A stretch of DNA of 64,000 nt from assembly GCA_022749755.1 (NCBI GenBank), contig CM040450.1, positions 13,600,913 through 13,664,912 on the forward strand, written 5' to 3'. Of this stretch, positions 24,201 to 36,100 are shown in pieces; position 1 is the first letter of the stretch; the number at the start of each line of letters is the position of its first letter. The notes below the pieces were generated by a model, which saw nothing but the letters and a program-made list of their open reading frames with translations, searched no databases and was not told the origin of the DNA. Made by a program: the position numbers and the translations under genes. The stretch is from Azadirachta indica. Its lineage: Eukaryota > Streptophyta > Magnoliopsida > Sapindales > Meliaceae.

Positions 24201-25865
24201 ACACTATTAACAAATCTTGGTTGTTTTGCGTCAATTAATCTCCAAACACAGAAGTTATAAAATATTATTTTAATATTAACATTTAAGAATTAAATTTAAT
24301 AAATCTCTCATTTATAACATGCATTTCATAAAACTAAATAAATGTGTGTATAATGAGATCATTCGAGACATCGATTTTGATACCAAGATGATTAAATCAC
24401 ACAAACTATAAACTTAATATTAATATTTAAAGTTGAGTCTAACTGATCAAATACAAAAAAATATATGGTATAAACAGTAAGAATATATAAGAAAAAAAAA
24501 AAGGACAAAAACATCAATTCAATCAAATGAAAAAGTTATCATAGCTAGCTAGGTATATAGTTAAATCTTTCTGATATGATGAAGCCTAGAAGAAGTTTCT
24601 AGCTACATATATTTTATTTATATAAAAATAAATAAAATTAAAAATAGCATCTAAAGCAAAAAAAGAAGAGATTTATGTCATACCAATTGAAATTTTACAA
24701 CTGCAGAATAATTTTTTATAGTGCTCGAGCAGTTAAAGAGTTTGGCTATTAGGCGGAATCTTATTCTAAATTACTAACCCGTATATATAACTAATTTTAA
24801 TTAATTAAATTTTAATTATTATTATTATTCATTGGGGTGGTAATTTTGGCGAAGATTCAGCCTGGATCGCCGTTCTCGAGTTTGATACTTTTACTTAATT
24901 AATTAATTAATTAATTAATATTAGATTTATTTTTTTTTTTATTAATTATGTATGTATCCAACCCCGAACCTAACACAGATCTCACCACCAACATTAAATA
25001 CTAACATCCAGGTATCTTGTAGTTTGTCTTAATCACAACTTGATACTTTTATATGTTGAAAAATTACTACTATTAGTTATTAATTACTATGATTAGTTTT
25101 AGAGATTTAATTGGTGTTAAGTTAAGAAGGGGAAAAAAAACAAAAGCAAATGTTATCTTATCTATCAAAAAAGATAAAAAATAATGACTTACTTTTATTA
25201 TTGTTAAAAGTTAAGAATTTTTTTTTTTTTTTATATAGAGTGGATGATTATTATTAGTAAAAAATTTGAATATATATAGTTTGGTTTCAGGGATTTAAAA
25301 AGGTGTTTATTTTTTAATTGCAATGAATAAATATATTATTTAAAATCATTTAAATTTATATATTAAGGTTTATTTATGTCTCAAATTTAATTAGATTTTA
25401 GATAAAATATCTCAAAATCTAAATAAATTTAAAGTTGAAATAATCTGAATATAAACATATAAAAATTAATAATTTTACGTGTCAAAATAATATTTTTAAA
25501 ACATTTGAATGAATAATTGAATATGAATTATATTTAGAATTGAGATGAAAAATCGAATAGATATTAATTTGAAAAACTATAATTAATATATTTAAGTTTA
25601 CTGGGGCTAAATTGTTATTATGGTAAAGTAGAAGGTGGTTAAATGTTACTTTCTCTCTTGTTTTAATTACTACTAGATAATTACCTGGATATGCCCATAA
25701 ACTCGTGTAGAGAAAGGACCACAATTTCAAACAAAACAAGCGGTTTCTTTCGACGTTGAAACTCATTGCTTTCTTATTTGAAGTCCTTATCAATTGCAAG
25801 AAAAATGTTGATGGCACTACTTTGAATAACCTAAAAGTCTAGGGGCAATTTTGTAATGAAAGTCC

Positions 25866-25874
25866 TTTATAAAT
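25866..25874 (+). promoter_or_regulatory. TATA-like box before the DUF761 gene
   Basis: TTTATAAAT lies 54 bp before the ATG at 25929. That would allow a short leader of about 20-30 nt, which contains AACAACACC and CACAACCACAC stretches of the kind common in plant leaders. Position and sequence fit a core promoter; there is no direct evidence of initiation. Confidence 0.4.
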
Positions 25875-25928
25875 CCATTTGAACAACACCGAAAACATTG
25901 CCCCACAACCACACATAAACAGAACACT

Positions 25929-26516
25929 ATGAAGAAAATGGTCACTCTTCATCCTCTTCAACCTTTGTCTATGAAATCTTCATCTTCTTCTAACAAGAAG
26001 ATCAAAACCCTAATCCACACCTTCGTTTTCTCGCACGTGCGCCGTGTTATACGTGCAATCTCGAAAGCAAAATCCATTATCATTGAAGTTCTTAAAGACA
26101 ATCTTAATCAACCTATTCACTTCATTTACCCTACAAAGAGTAGCAAGAACAAGAAGTACAAGGCCAAGATCTTCTTTGGTTCATTCAGGCTGCACTACAA
26201 CTGGTGTTCTTCACATGTTATGCCGGTTCCGGCGCCGGTTCTCGATGGGTTTTCAGCTACTCATTTGTACTATGATTCAACTTGGAACTCTATCATCTCC
26301 ACAGAGCAATGTGAGGATCCTGAATCTGAGCTTTCAGGATATCTTCAACGGCTGGAAGAAAAAGTAAGAGATAATAATAATAATTCTACATCTGCTGAGG
26401 CAAATGAGATTGATAAGTTGGCTGATATTTTCATAGCAAATTGCCATGAAAAGTTCAGGTTGGAGAAGCAGGAATCTTACAGGAGATTTCAGGACATGTT
26501 AGCAAGAAGCATGTGA
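25929..26516 (+). CDS. DUF761 (cotton fibre-type) protein
   Basis: An uninterrupted frame of 195 codons gives a plant-specific protein of the DUF761 family, whose molecular function is not established. The C-terminal signature is clear at about residues 163-195: EIDKLADIFIANCHEKFRLE, then KQESYRRFQDMLARSM. The N-terminus is basic and Ser-rich (about residues 1-60, with RRVIRAISKAK). The middle contains a FGSFRLHYNWCSS stretch and a Pro-rich VMPVPAPV segment. There is no obvious signal peptide or membrane segment. A second in-frame Met at residue 4 is a possible alternative start. The gene appears intronless and stands alone, with more than 5 kb of non-genic sequence on each side. Confidence 0.85.
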   Translation: MKKMVTLHPLQPLSMKSSSSSNKKIKTLIHTFVFSHVRRVIRAISKAKSIIIEVLKDNLNQPIHFIYPTKSSKNKKYKAKIFFGSFRLHYNWCSSHVMPVPAPVLDGFSATHLYYDSTWNSIISTEQCEDPESELSGYLQRLEEKVRDNNNNSTSAEANEIDKLADIFIANCHEKFRLEKQESYRRFQDMLARSM

Positions 26517-29167
26517 GCTGGAAATTAAATTAAATTAATTTGTGTGGTGTATAATTTTGCTCTTTTTTCTTTTAATCTCTCGCTTTCCCATTCTTCTATG
26601 TAAGATATACATTGATGGGGTGAGGAAAGTACAGTCAGTGGGCGTATGAATGAGGTTTAATTTTGGTTTTCCTGTAATCTCTTATATATCTAACCTTTAA
26701 TTTTACTCTTATGTTTTTGCTTAAAAAATTATGGAATTCGGAGAATTGTACATCTTGGGTTTGTGGGTATTTGTGCAATTCTTATCTAAAACAACTGTTT
26801 ATGGATATTGCAACTTCCTTTTTTTTTTTTAATTATATAAAACTAGTGGGAATATTATTATTTTGCATGGTTCTAAATTAATATCTTGCTTAATTTTTTA
26901 TGGATATTATTTCTTCTCCTGTCAACTTCCACAACTAAGATTGAGTGGGAACTTAATAATTAATTTCAAGACTAGTAAACAATACTTTGAGTTTCAAGCT
27001 CCTAGCTATATGCAAAGTAAAGTCAAATAAATTATTAAAATTGGGAAAAAAAAAAGTCTTATATCATTGCCCATTTAAAACATAAAATATTGTGCTACTA
27101 TGATATGTATACATTTATTTTGCCAACACCCTAATGACCAAAAAATTTAATTAAATTTATAAATTTTTTCATTTTCAATTTTATTATTTTGTGAAAATTA
27201 CTAGGTCTTCAACAACTCTGTTGTCTATAGTACTAATTGCTGATTTCAAGCACACTACTTTTCGTACATCCTATTGTTAATTATTATGACTATGTAATAT
27301 ATATATATATATATATATATAAAGCTCAAAATTTTGATTCTTGTGCTAATCATTGTACTCATGATTTGAACTGTTAATCCACAACCCAACTGCCCCCAAT
27401 GTTTTTCACCTAACTTCTGGCAGATTGTGACAAAATTTTCCTCGCATTTGTATTGTCAAAATTTTCTAACATTACTAAAAATATAACTAAATCTCTTAAA
27501 CTATAATGAATGACAGCTGAGATTAACTTGTAACGCGTATTTTAAAACTGTTACGTTTCTACTTAATTTTAAATTTTGTTTGATAATTACTATTTGTTAT
27601 TTATGTTAATAATTTTGTTTTATAATAATTATAATTTAAAACAGTAATAATAATCACAACTGAATTCTTAAAAATTTTTTAGATTAAAATAGAAAAAATA
27701 TTTATATAACACTCAAAAATAAATTTGTTATAAACGCGTGAGTGTAATTTAAACACACAAATTATGTAGTGAACCATAATCGGAAATCATGTCATCACGA
27801 TAATACCACCTACGATTAAAACTCAAGTTTTCAGTCTTTTTTCTTAATTGAGTAGACTTATTTTTAAACACGAAATACGTTTCCGTGGGATAATAAACAA
27901 ATTGGTTAGGAACACGTGGGTAAAGCTTAAACGCACAATGAAATAAGAGGGAAAACAAGCAGGCTGTATACAGTGAATATCATTGAATTCAAAACTAATG
28001 AAGTAGCAACAGAAGTTCAAAGTGAGAAAGCAAATGGAAAACCCAAAAAAAAAAAAAAAAAAAAAGTTGTGTTCTTACGACAGAAAATATTCCTTATGCC
28101 AACTGGTCTATAATTTTTACATTCGTCATAGCATAACACAAAGATCTCTGCCCAAAACTTTTCTTTTTCCAAAAAAAAAAAAAAAAACAATGTCATAGCT
28201 AAGAAGTAAAGAGAAGGTAGGGTTAAATTTTCGTAGGACCTACTCAAACTTTATATATAAAAGAAATCTTGATGAATCTCCAATAATCATAATGCACATG
28301 CACACGACATTAGATTATAGTTCATTACATAAGATAATAACGTATGTAATTATTTACAAAACGATTGATTCTTCACTTAAAATAAATATTTAGGGTTAAT
28401 ATATAGTATATAATGGTTGTTATAGATATCATTAATTGGAACTTTTATTACTTACTTTTTTAATTAGAAATCTATCGAAAACTCTGCTGAATTAGATTTG
28501 TTATAATAAAGTTTCAATATTTAAAGTTAGTATTAAATTTTAAAAGTTGAAAGAGATGCATGTGACAAATGTTGTGAGAAAATTTGTTGGCTGTAAGGAT
28601 AGAACAATTGATCTTGATCTATTCTAACTTTATTCAACGTCCATTGAGAGCTGACACATTCAAATACTTTTAAGTACAATGCATGTGTTTAGACAAGAAG
28701 ATTTTCTATCTATTCTTAGTTTATTTTTCTTTGAAAAAATCAAACCGTATTAAAAGTGTAGCTGTTAAAGAACATTATAAAAGAATTGCATTGTGGGGAC
28801 CCTCCAATTGATGGGCCCTAGCAGATTGGACTTGAAGTCAAGTAATACAACGATTGATGTTATATTTTTTAAAATATTTCTTAAATTTTGCAAATACACT
28901 AGAAAAAGTAGAGAAACAAATCAAAGACTAGTCAAGAGAAGTATGGCAAGCATCATATATGCTTTTATGTACAGAGATGGTACATACATTATATACATAC
29001 ATAGTGTAAAAGAAGAAGGTGGGTAAGGCATCACATTTTTTCCTTTTTTTTAATTATTATTCTCTTGTAATCTTCTTTATTCCAAAACTCTCTTTCTTTC
29101 ATTTACTTTTTTTTTTTTTTTCTTAAGTTAGAGAGAGAGAGAGAGAGAGAACTTTAGGAGAACAATA

Positions 29168-29293
29168 ATGGGTTTTTGGTTCCTCTGGTCTCCCCTACCT
29201 GCTAAAATTATCTTAGACCGCCCTTTTCATAAAAGTGAATGCATGGAGCTTCTTGGGATTTATTCTTCTTCTTCTTTAGATAAGATCATATAA
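29168..29293 (+). CDS. Possible small open reading frame, 41 residues
   Basis: An ATG in good plant context (AACAATAATGGG) follows a CT-rich stretch and a (GA)n tract, both common in plant leaders. The 41-codon frame begins MGFWFLWSPLPAK and ends at TAA. Local GC content is higher than the surrounding DNA. No family is recognised, and a frame of this length is easily found by chance, so this is a candidate only. The same stretch could belong to a non-coding transcript. Confidence 0.2.
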   Translation: MGFWFLWSPLPAKIILDRPFHKSECMELLGIYSSSSLDKII

Positions 29294-30530
29294 TAGTAGT
29301 ACTTATCAATATTGTATACTTCTTGGACTTTTTGCTTCTAATATAATTAAAGTTGTGTTTGTAATTGGTGTATTTCTACTTCAACTTTTTTAAATAAAAA
29401 ATAATTAAAATTTTCGATAAACAAACTAAAATTCTCCCTTAATTCAAACTCTTTACTCCAATAAATAAATTTAGATTTGTAACTATTATATTTCCTTTTA
29501 TTATATGTCAATAATAGATTAAAATTTTTAAAAAATATTTTAAAATTGAAATAAGTTCAGATTAAGAGAGAATCCTAATTTTTAATAAACACTCACTTTT
29601 ATTTAAAAACTAACATATATTAACAACTTATTCACTTGCAATTAATAGGTAATGATTTTGTTTAACAACAATCATCAATTAAAAGTCAGCTAGAGTTTTT
29701 AAATTTCCAAGTGTTATCTCTAAAAACAATCGTCTGAAATTGACCTAGCTACTTTAGCAGATTAGGTCTTCCCTTACTTTAAAGCATGCATAATTTGTCC
29801 AGACATTTTGTCCAAAACTACCTGCAAAGAACTTCAGGAAAAGTTATGGGTTTCAGAATAAATTTTGTTTGAATTTTTGCTTGGCTTTTGAAGACATATT
29901 ACATATTTAAAACAGTGTAGAACAAACAGTATTGGTATTTGGTACCCACTATTTCTATTTGGCCTTATTATAAAACATTTTATAGAATCATTCTTTGTTC
30001 TCTCAAGTGGGCATCTTGCAAAATTATAGAATTATTCAAACGTTATTGGATAAGAAAATTAAGATAAGGGTATTAAATATTAAGTTGAATTTTGATTCTC
30101 TTAATAAGAAATTAACTAACTTTATTGTTATTATAATTATTATATGATTATGATTGTTCAGTTTATATAATTTCTTGGTAAGATCCTAGTGTTAAACATA
30201 GTGTATTTGGACAGATTATTTATGGGTCTTTGGAAATAAAAAGCTCGGGTTCTTTTTCTAATAAAAAAATATAAATTAAATAAAATGAAAGAAACCCTAA
30301 AAAGGAAGTTACTGAGTTTTCAGAAGTTCATATTGTGGGCCGATTTGGGCCAGGATTATATTCAGCAGATACAAGCCCAACCTTTTTCGCAGGCTTAGGA
30401 CATTCGTTTATCTATTTTGAGGTTTTAAGAATTTGTACGACATATTTATCAATAATGATACGTGATTGAGATTTAAATATTTTTTTAACAAATCGCTCCT
30501 CCAATCAAGAGAGAATATCAAATAGGTAAA

Positions 30531-30895
30531 AAAATCTCAATTTATTATATATAAGTTTAAAATTAGTAAAAGATTTTAAACTGTTCACATAGAAAAGTAG
30601 TTTGAATTTAGTTATTAAATTATAAAAGATCTCAATCCATTATATTCATATATATGAGTAAAACATATTACACTGTTTATGTATAAACACAAATGTCAAT
30701 CTATATATTATGTAAGATCTTAAACCAGTCGCATATAAATACATATTGAATTTAAAATATTATGTTATAAACACAATTTTTTTATACTTATATTAGTAAA
30801 ATATGCTAAATCGGTTGTGTATAATAAAAATATCAATCTATTATATTATGTTCACATCAGTAAAAGATCTTAAATTGTCCACATATTTATACAGG
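30531..30895. repeat. Degenerate tandem repeats
   Basis: A phrase of the type TCAATCTATTATATTATG ... AGTAAAAGATCTTAAA ... GTCCACATA recurs about four times in imperfect form (starting near 30531, 30629, 30692 and 30820), with a period of roughly 70-130 bp. No gene is present. Confidence 0.5.
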
Positions 30896-31717
30896 TAGGG
30901 CAATCTAGTACCTAAGACTAAAAGGTACAAATAATTAAAATTGAAAATCCCAATTAACAGCGTACAAGTTTGACAAACCGAACGTGCAAGCCTTACTTTC
31001 CATTCTGTCTTATAGTTAATACATATTTGTTATATATGTGTGTATATAGTGAATTGCACATGAACACCAGAGAATGTCACTTCCCTCTTTATATATATAT
31101 ATTGTATGTAGTATCAGACAAAGAGTTGAAGCCAAGATTTCCCATTAAATTAAACTCACTAAAAGCAAAAGCAACCTCTCCATCTCCCATGTGATTTTGT
31201 AACCCACCCCCCATTATTCACTTTCAAAAAGTCTCTCTAATTTTTGTATCATCGATCATCTCTAGAAACTTTATTATTATAAGCTGGCTTATTCTCATCA
31301 AATACTTATAGTCTGTTACATATTATATGTGAGTTTTATAAGGTTATATAATGTTATAATTGTTCTGATATCATGTTAAAATATCTTGATCTAATTAGCA
31401 CTTCATTTGGAAGTAAGAATTCAATTAATTATAATTGTTTTAATTGAAAAAAATCCATATTAAATTTGGGTATTATAAACCTGCCTTCCCTTCTCTTATA
31501 TGCTAGCTTAGGTTTTAATTGGTAATTTCAAGTACTATGATAAATTAGTGTCATATGATAAGATGTTAATTGATCCATTGATTCATTTTTTTATTACTTG
31601 GAAGAAAAAAAAGAGAAAATTCCTTTTCTTTTCTAAAATTTCAAACTCTTTTCAGAATTCTATTCCTAAAAGGAAAAAAATTGGAGTTAATTATCAATGT
31701 TTAACACAGTACCTTTT

Positions 31718-31761
31718 ACATATATATATACATATATATATACATACATACATATATATAT

Positions 31762-31796
<35 letters not shown>
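31718..31796. repeat. TA / TACA compound microsatellite
   Basis: Alternating (TA)n and ACATACATACA blocks end in a perfect (TA) run of about 38 bp. Open frames through it code only for repeated Tyr/Ile/Thr/His and are not genes. Confidence 0.9.
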
Positions 31797-32171
31797 GCAA
31801 CATTGATCGATTATATCTGTTTGCTTGCCAAGAAACTGCTGAGAAAATTCAAAAAAAAAAAATGAATAATGTAATTTGAAATCTTGAAACTGCCCATTTC
31901 ATTCATATTTCTTAATCCAAGAGTTAAAAAAAAAAACCTACTGCCTGCTCAATCTACCTTTATTTACACTTGCTTACATACAAAATTTCAACAAGTAAAA
32001 AAAGTTCAATACAACAAATGATTAAACACCTAACAAAATAGACAAAATCTAAAACCAAAACTAAATAGAAAAATCAAAATTAAAAAGAAAAACAGAAGAA
32101 AAAAACTAACAAAAGAATAATAATAATTCTGCAGTCTTGTACGTTGAGATGGATCTTCGAAGATCTTCCTA

Positions 32172-32489
32172 CTAAGTTTTGACTTCATTCTGAATAGGAT
32201 TTGCCAGGCTTGGTGGTGCCTTCCTCAGGCTTTGCTCCACAGCTTTCTTGGATCCTCCATTCATAAACTTTCTGAAACCTGAAGAAACTGACGCCATGGA
32301 ATTAAACAGCAGCAGCTTCCTGGAAATAATAATAATGTTGTTGTTGTTGTTGTTTTTCTTCTGCGTTGGATCAGTGGCAGTACTTCTCATTTCATTGCTG
32401 CAGCAGAAAGAGAATGAAGAGGAAATAATGAGAATATGAATCAGAAGCAGGGAAATGAAAGCACTGAAATTTTTGCAACAGATCTTCAT
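32172..32489 (-). CDS. Small secreted peptide precursor with a CLE-like C-terminal motif
   Basis: An intronless frame of 105 residues. Residues 1 to about 31 form a clear signal peptide: a basic start (MKICCKNF), then a hydrophobic core rich in Leu, Ile and Ser, with Cys-Cys after it. A low-complexity Asn/Ile stretch follows (residues about 46-54). Then comes a basic region (SRKLLLFNS, GFRKFMNGGSKKAVEQSLRK). The tail APPSLANPIQN, six residues before the end, lines up with the CLE peptide pattern P-S-x-x-N-P-x-x-N, with Leu-Ala where most CLE peptides have Gly-Pro. This is the layout of a signalling peptide that is cut from its precursor and acts outside the cell. The assignment to CLE is inference; an IDA-like or unnamed family is also possible (PPS is shared with IDA). 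The coding strand carries a miR396 target-like site at 32235-32255. Confidence 0.6.
   Translation of the reverse strand: MKICCKNFSAFISLLLIHILIISSSFSFCCSNEMRSTATDPTQKKNNNNNNIIIISRKLLLFNSMASVSSGFRKFMNGGSKKAVEQSLRKAPPSLANPIQNEVKT
32235..32255 (-). promoter_or_regulatory. Candidate miR396 target site in the peptide mRNA
   Basis: The plus strand here reads CTCCACAGCTTTCTTGGATC plus C. Positions 2-16 are identical to the plant miR396 family as I recall it (UUCCACAGCUUUCUUGAACU...). The minus-strand mRNA would therefore pair perfectly with miRNA nucleotides 2-16, with a G:U pair at position 1. Mismatches fall only in the 3' part. The site encodes SKKAVE in the precursor. Confidence 0.45.
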
Positions 32490-32640
32490 CGATCAGCTAG
32501 TTTTGGTTTTGATTTGGGTGAAAAAATATTTTGATGACGATGAGAAAGAAAAAATATGAAAGCAATGAAAACAGAAGATCCGAAACTTGGAGCAGGTTTT
32601 TAACATAAGAGCCAGTACTGTGCATGCGTGTATACTACTA

Positions 32641-32646
32641 CACGTG
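32641..32646. promoter_or_regulatory. G-box CACGTG upstream of the small peptide gene
   Basis: A palindromic CACGTG lies about 150 bp upstream of the ATG at 32489. G-boxes bind bHLH and bZIP factors in plant promoters. A single hexamer is weak evidence. Confidence 0.3.
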
Positions 32647-32910
32647 GTTTTCTGATAACTCCTGCCTTTTTAAATTATAAAATATAATTTTACTAAAAAA
32701 AATTTTATAAAATATAATTAGTATTCTTTGAATATATTCAATATATAATTTCATGAGGAATAAAATATATATATCATATATGTATGTATGTAGATATTAT
32801 AATTTTTCAAGATGGGTACGGAGAATGTGGATTTATTAAAGTCTCTGTAGGTTTGGATAAATTGTTAAAAGGTGATTTAAGTATTGAAATATTTAACCAT
32901 CTATATATAT

Positions 32911-33145
32911 GAGGCAAGATCAGTACTTCCTTTTTTTTACTCAAAATCTTACATCAATTGTATACCATTAAATATAAGCACATTTAACGATTGAGATTAT
33001 ATCTGACTATATAATTAGTGCATAATTAATGTATTATAATTAATGCATATATTTAATACAATTTTAACTGTTGGATGTGTCTATATCCAATAATATATAA
33101 TTGATGTAAAATTTTGTATAAAAAAAAAAACTGCTAATCTTACCC
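32911..33145. mobile_element. MITE-like fold-back element, about 235 bp, same family as 9111-9300
   Basis: Left arm GGCAAGATCAGTACTTCC ... CTCAAAATCTTACATCAATT; right arm is its imperfect inverse, TAATTGATGTAAAATTTTGT ... AACTGCTAATCTTACCC. TATATATA flanks both sides. Arms of about 75-85 bp share wording with the copy at 9111-9300 (TACATCAATTGTA, then GGATATAAGTAC or AAATATAAGCAC). Confidence 0.75.
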
Positions 33146-36100
33146 ATATATATATATATGATTTAATATAAAAAAGTAGATGAGCGGTTATTTTGAGTTT
33201 GATACTTGATTTGTAAATTGTAATTATAAGTCATGTAAGAGTTAGAATATGTGTCAAATATATGATTTTAATATTTAATTCGAAAGAAAGGATGATTATT
33301 ATTCTCGATTGATAAAGACTTCGATGAAAAAAAGAAATTGTTGAGTTATTTCGTATTTATTAGTAAAAAAATAATTTATAAATTAAAATAAATAAGATGA
33401 GTCACTCAATTTTATAAATTAATTTATTAATTTATAATTTAATGTTTCAAGTTGTTATATAGCTAGTTGTATGTATCATAGTCAAGATTCGAGTTAATTA
33501 ATACACTTAATTAAGATAATGTGAATATTTGCTAATCAATAGACAAGTATATATATATATATATATATATATTTTATAAGTTACCCAAGAAGTATGATCA
33601 TGTGATTTTGAATTGACTATAAATGTATTACTGCTTTGATGACTTGATTTCAAACCTGAAACATCGATTATATTATTAATTGCTCATGTGATTACACACA
33701 TCAAATGAATCCTAATCATGTTCTTCCATAATTAATTAGTTCTTCCTCAGATTTTTATGAGTTAATTCAACAGTCAAATAAATCATTGACCCATCTCTCT
33801 ACAATTAAACATAGTTAATTTAAAGTTTAATATTGTTAGAATAAGGTGATTGTATAATTAGAAAAATAGATTTTATTTTCTCATCATTTTTAAAATTTTC
33901 AAGTAATTTTAGGTTATATATTTCTTAAATTTTTAAAATTAAATATCATACATACATAAAGGTAAAAAAGGGGATTATAACGGAAATTTTGATCGACTAG
34001 GATAATTGTTATTAGGAAATGTTATAATATATAGAGCCCAGTATAAGTATTATTTGCCAAATTTTTGTTACATTTTTCAAGATTTTTGTTTAGTATTTTA
34101 AGTAATTTGTATATTTTTTTAAAAAAAATTGAAATAAAATATATAAATTTAAAAAATTAAGAAAATATTTTGGTCTTGTATTGCCTTGGAGACTGATCCC
34201 AATTAATTAATCTCCATTTTGACTGCAATAATTACGTGTGTACTTAAAAAATAATTAAACAAATTAAACAAATAAAAACGAAAAGACAATGGCTTCCCTT
34301 TGGGTCATACGCCCACTTAATTTTTATTAAATTTAATAATATGAATCTGGTGGAAAACCCTAGAATTAATTAGAAATCAAAGATCTGCATTTTGATTACT
34401 TGTTTAATTAAAATAATAATTAATTAGCATGTGATCATCCAATTTAATTTTGACCCCAAGTAGACCTAAAGCTAGCTGGCTTGTCAGCAAAATAAATATT
34501 TATTTATTTATTTGAATATTTAATTTTATTTAGGATTGATATATAAAAAAATATATATTTATGAAAATAATTAAGCAACTTAATTAAGAAGATTATATTG
34601 TAATCTCCACTTCACCAAATCAATCAACTGCTATACAACTTCAACTGAAATACTATCTCTTCTTCCTTACATTAAATAATAGTGATGTTAAAAATTAAAT
34701 GATAAATGTGATATATTTTCAAAAAAAAAAATTATTCATTTTGTAAATGATAAAGATTTTCTTGAGTTTTTATGCTATAAATATAATACATGATAAATCT
34801 TTAATTTTTATATTTTATTTATTAACCACTAATTATAAAATTTTAAATCGTTTTATGCAAAGCTTTAAAAATTAATGTAACTAAATCACAACTTGATAAA
34901 CATCCTTCAGTCATTTTGATGTGGTTGATTGAATTAAATGACGAACAAATATTATTGTTTCTAAGTAAACAATTCAAATGAAAATGAAAATGAAAATGAA
35001 AATGATGAAAGATGAGACTAATAATTTATCATGAGAATGAAATATTAATTACATGCACTTCACTCTTAATTATCATTGGTTCAGTATGAATATTATTCAG
35101 TTCGATATTGGTACAAAAAACTTGGATCAAACAGAAATTTTTTTTTTAATTTTTATAAATGAAACGACGTTGTTTTGTAATGATTAAAGAATATTGTTAT
35201 GTAATTTTACCTATCAATAGTTATTATACCCTAAAAAAAAAATTTGAAAAATAAAAAAATTAGGCCAAATCAGATTGAAACTTGTCTATTCAATCACGCT
35301 TCAATTCCACGTTTATATTCAATTCAATTTAGCCCCATGGTTGTTCTTACTTTTTTTTCAAAATAACATTATTACACCATTTTCTCAAATAAAATTTACA
35401 ATAATTTGGAGTCAAACTTTGGAGAAATGAGATTATAAAATTAAACTTTTTTTTTTTAAATAGAAAATTTTTTTTATATGCATTTTATTATATTAATTTT
35501 TTAAGTAATTTTATCACATCTAAAACTAGATACAAGAGGAGATCTATGCTAGAAGCTTAGGCAAGTTCAAACAATTATTATGCATGATCCTTTAATCATT
35601 AATCGATAGAGATTTTTTATATTTATTGAAAAAAATATAATATAGAATATTTCTATTACATCAATTATTTAGTGATTATATGTTATGTCAATAATTTATT
35701 TCTAATAACAACTACTAATTATATGATTAATAATTTTTTTTTAAAATAAATGTATGTGCGCATTTATGTAATAATTTTATTGTTCGAATTATATGATATA
35801 TAAAATCTTTTTAGACTTTTTATGTAGATCATATAATTCGAATAATATAATTATATTTTTATTTGTGTATTTTTTATTAAAGTAATATTATTCGTTTGAG
35901 TATGTGCTAAATTATTTATTTAACCATATAAAATTTATCACTTAATTTATAATTTTTGTTACAATTTCTAAAACATTTTATTACACCATTTTTAAATTTA
36001 TTATGTCGCAGAATTTTAAATATTTGAGATTTATAGTGTTATTCTTTTCATTCTATTTAGTATAAGGAGAGTTTTCAATGGAATACAAATGTATCACGGA

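Larger units (their letters stand above)
12623..25928. other. Gene-poor AT-rich stretch, 13 kb
   Basis: I found no protein-coding exon with codon structure or family similarity here. Open frames in the stretch are short and low-complexity. It contains a fold-back element (13388-13802), a tandem duplication (16896-18295), a heptamer repeat (22321-22347), a dispersed repeat (23971-24200) and many runs of (TA)n and (TTAA)n. The 12623-12800 part should include the leader and promoter of the MYB-CC gene. Confidence 0.6.
26517..32171. other. Intergenic AT-rich DNA
   Basis: Positions 26517 to about 26760 probably hold the 3' untranslated region of the DUF761 gene. The rest has no convincing gene. 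It includes poly-A runs (near 28047-28067 and 28171-28187), a TA microsatellite (27299-27320), a (GA)n tract (29131-29151) in front of a 41-codon frame, degenerate repeats (30531-30895), and a TA/TACA microsatellite (31718-31796). Confidence 0.5.

Noticed and set aside
31548..31879. Two overlapping plus-strand frames rich in Tyr, Ile, Thr and His
   Set aside because: They are translations of the TA/TACA microsatellite.
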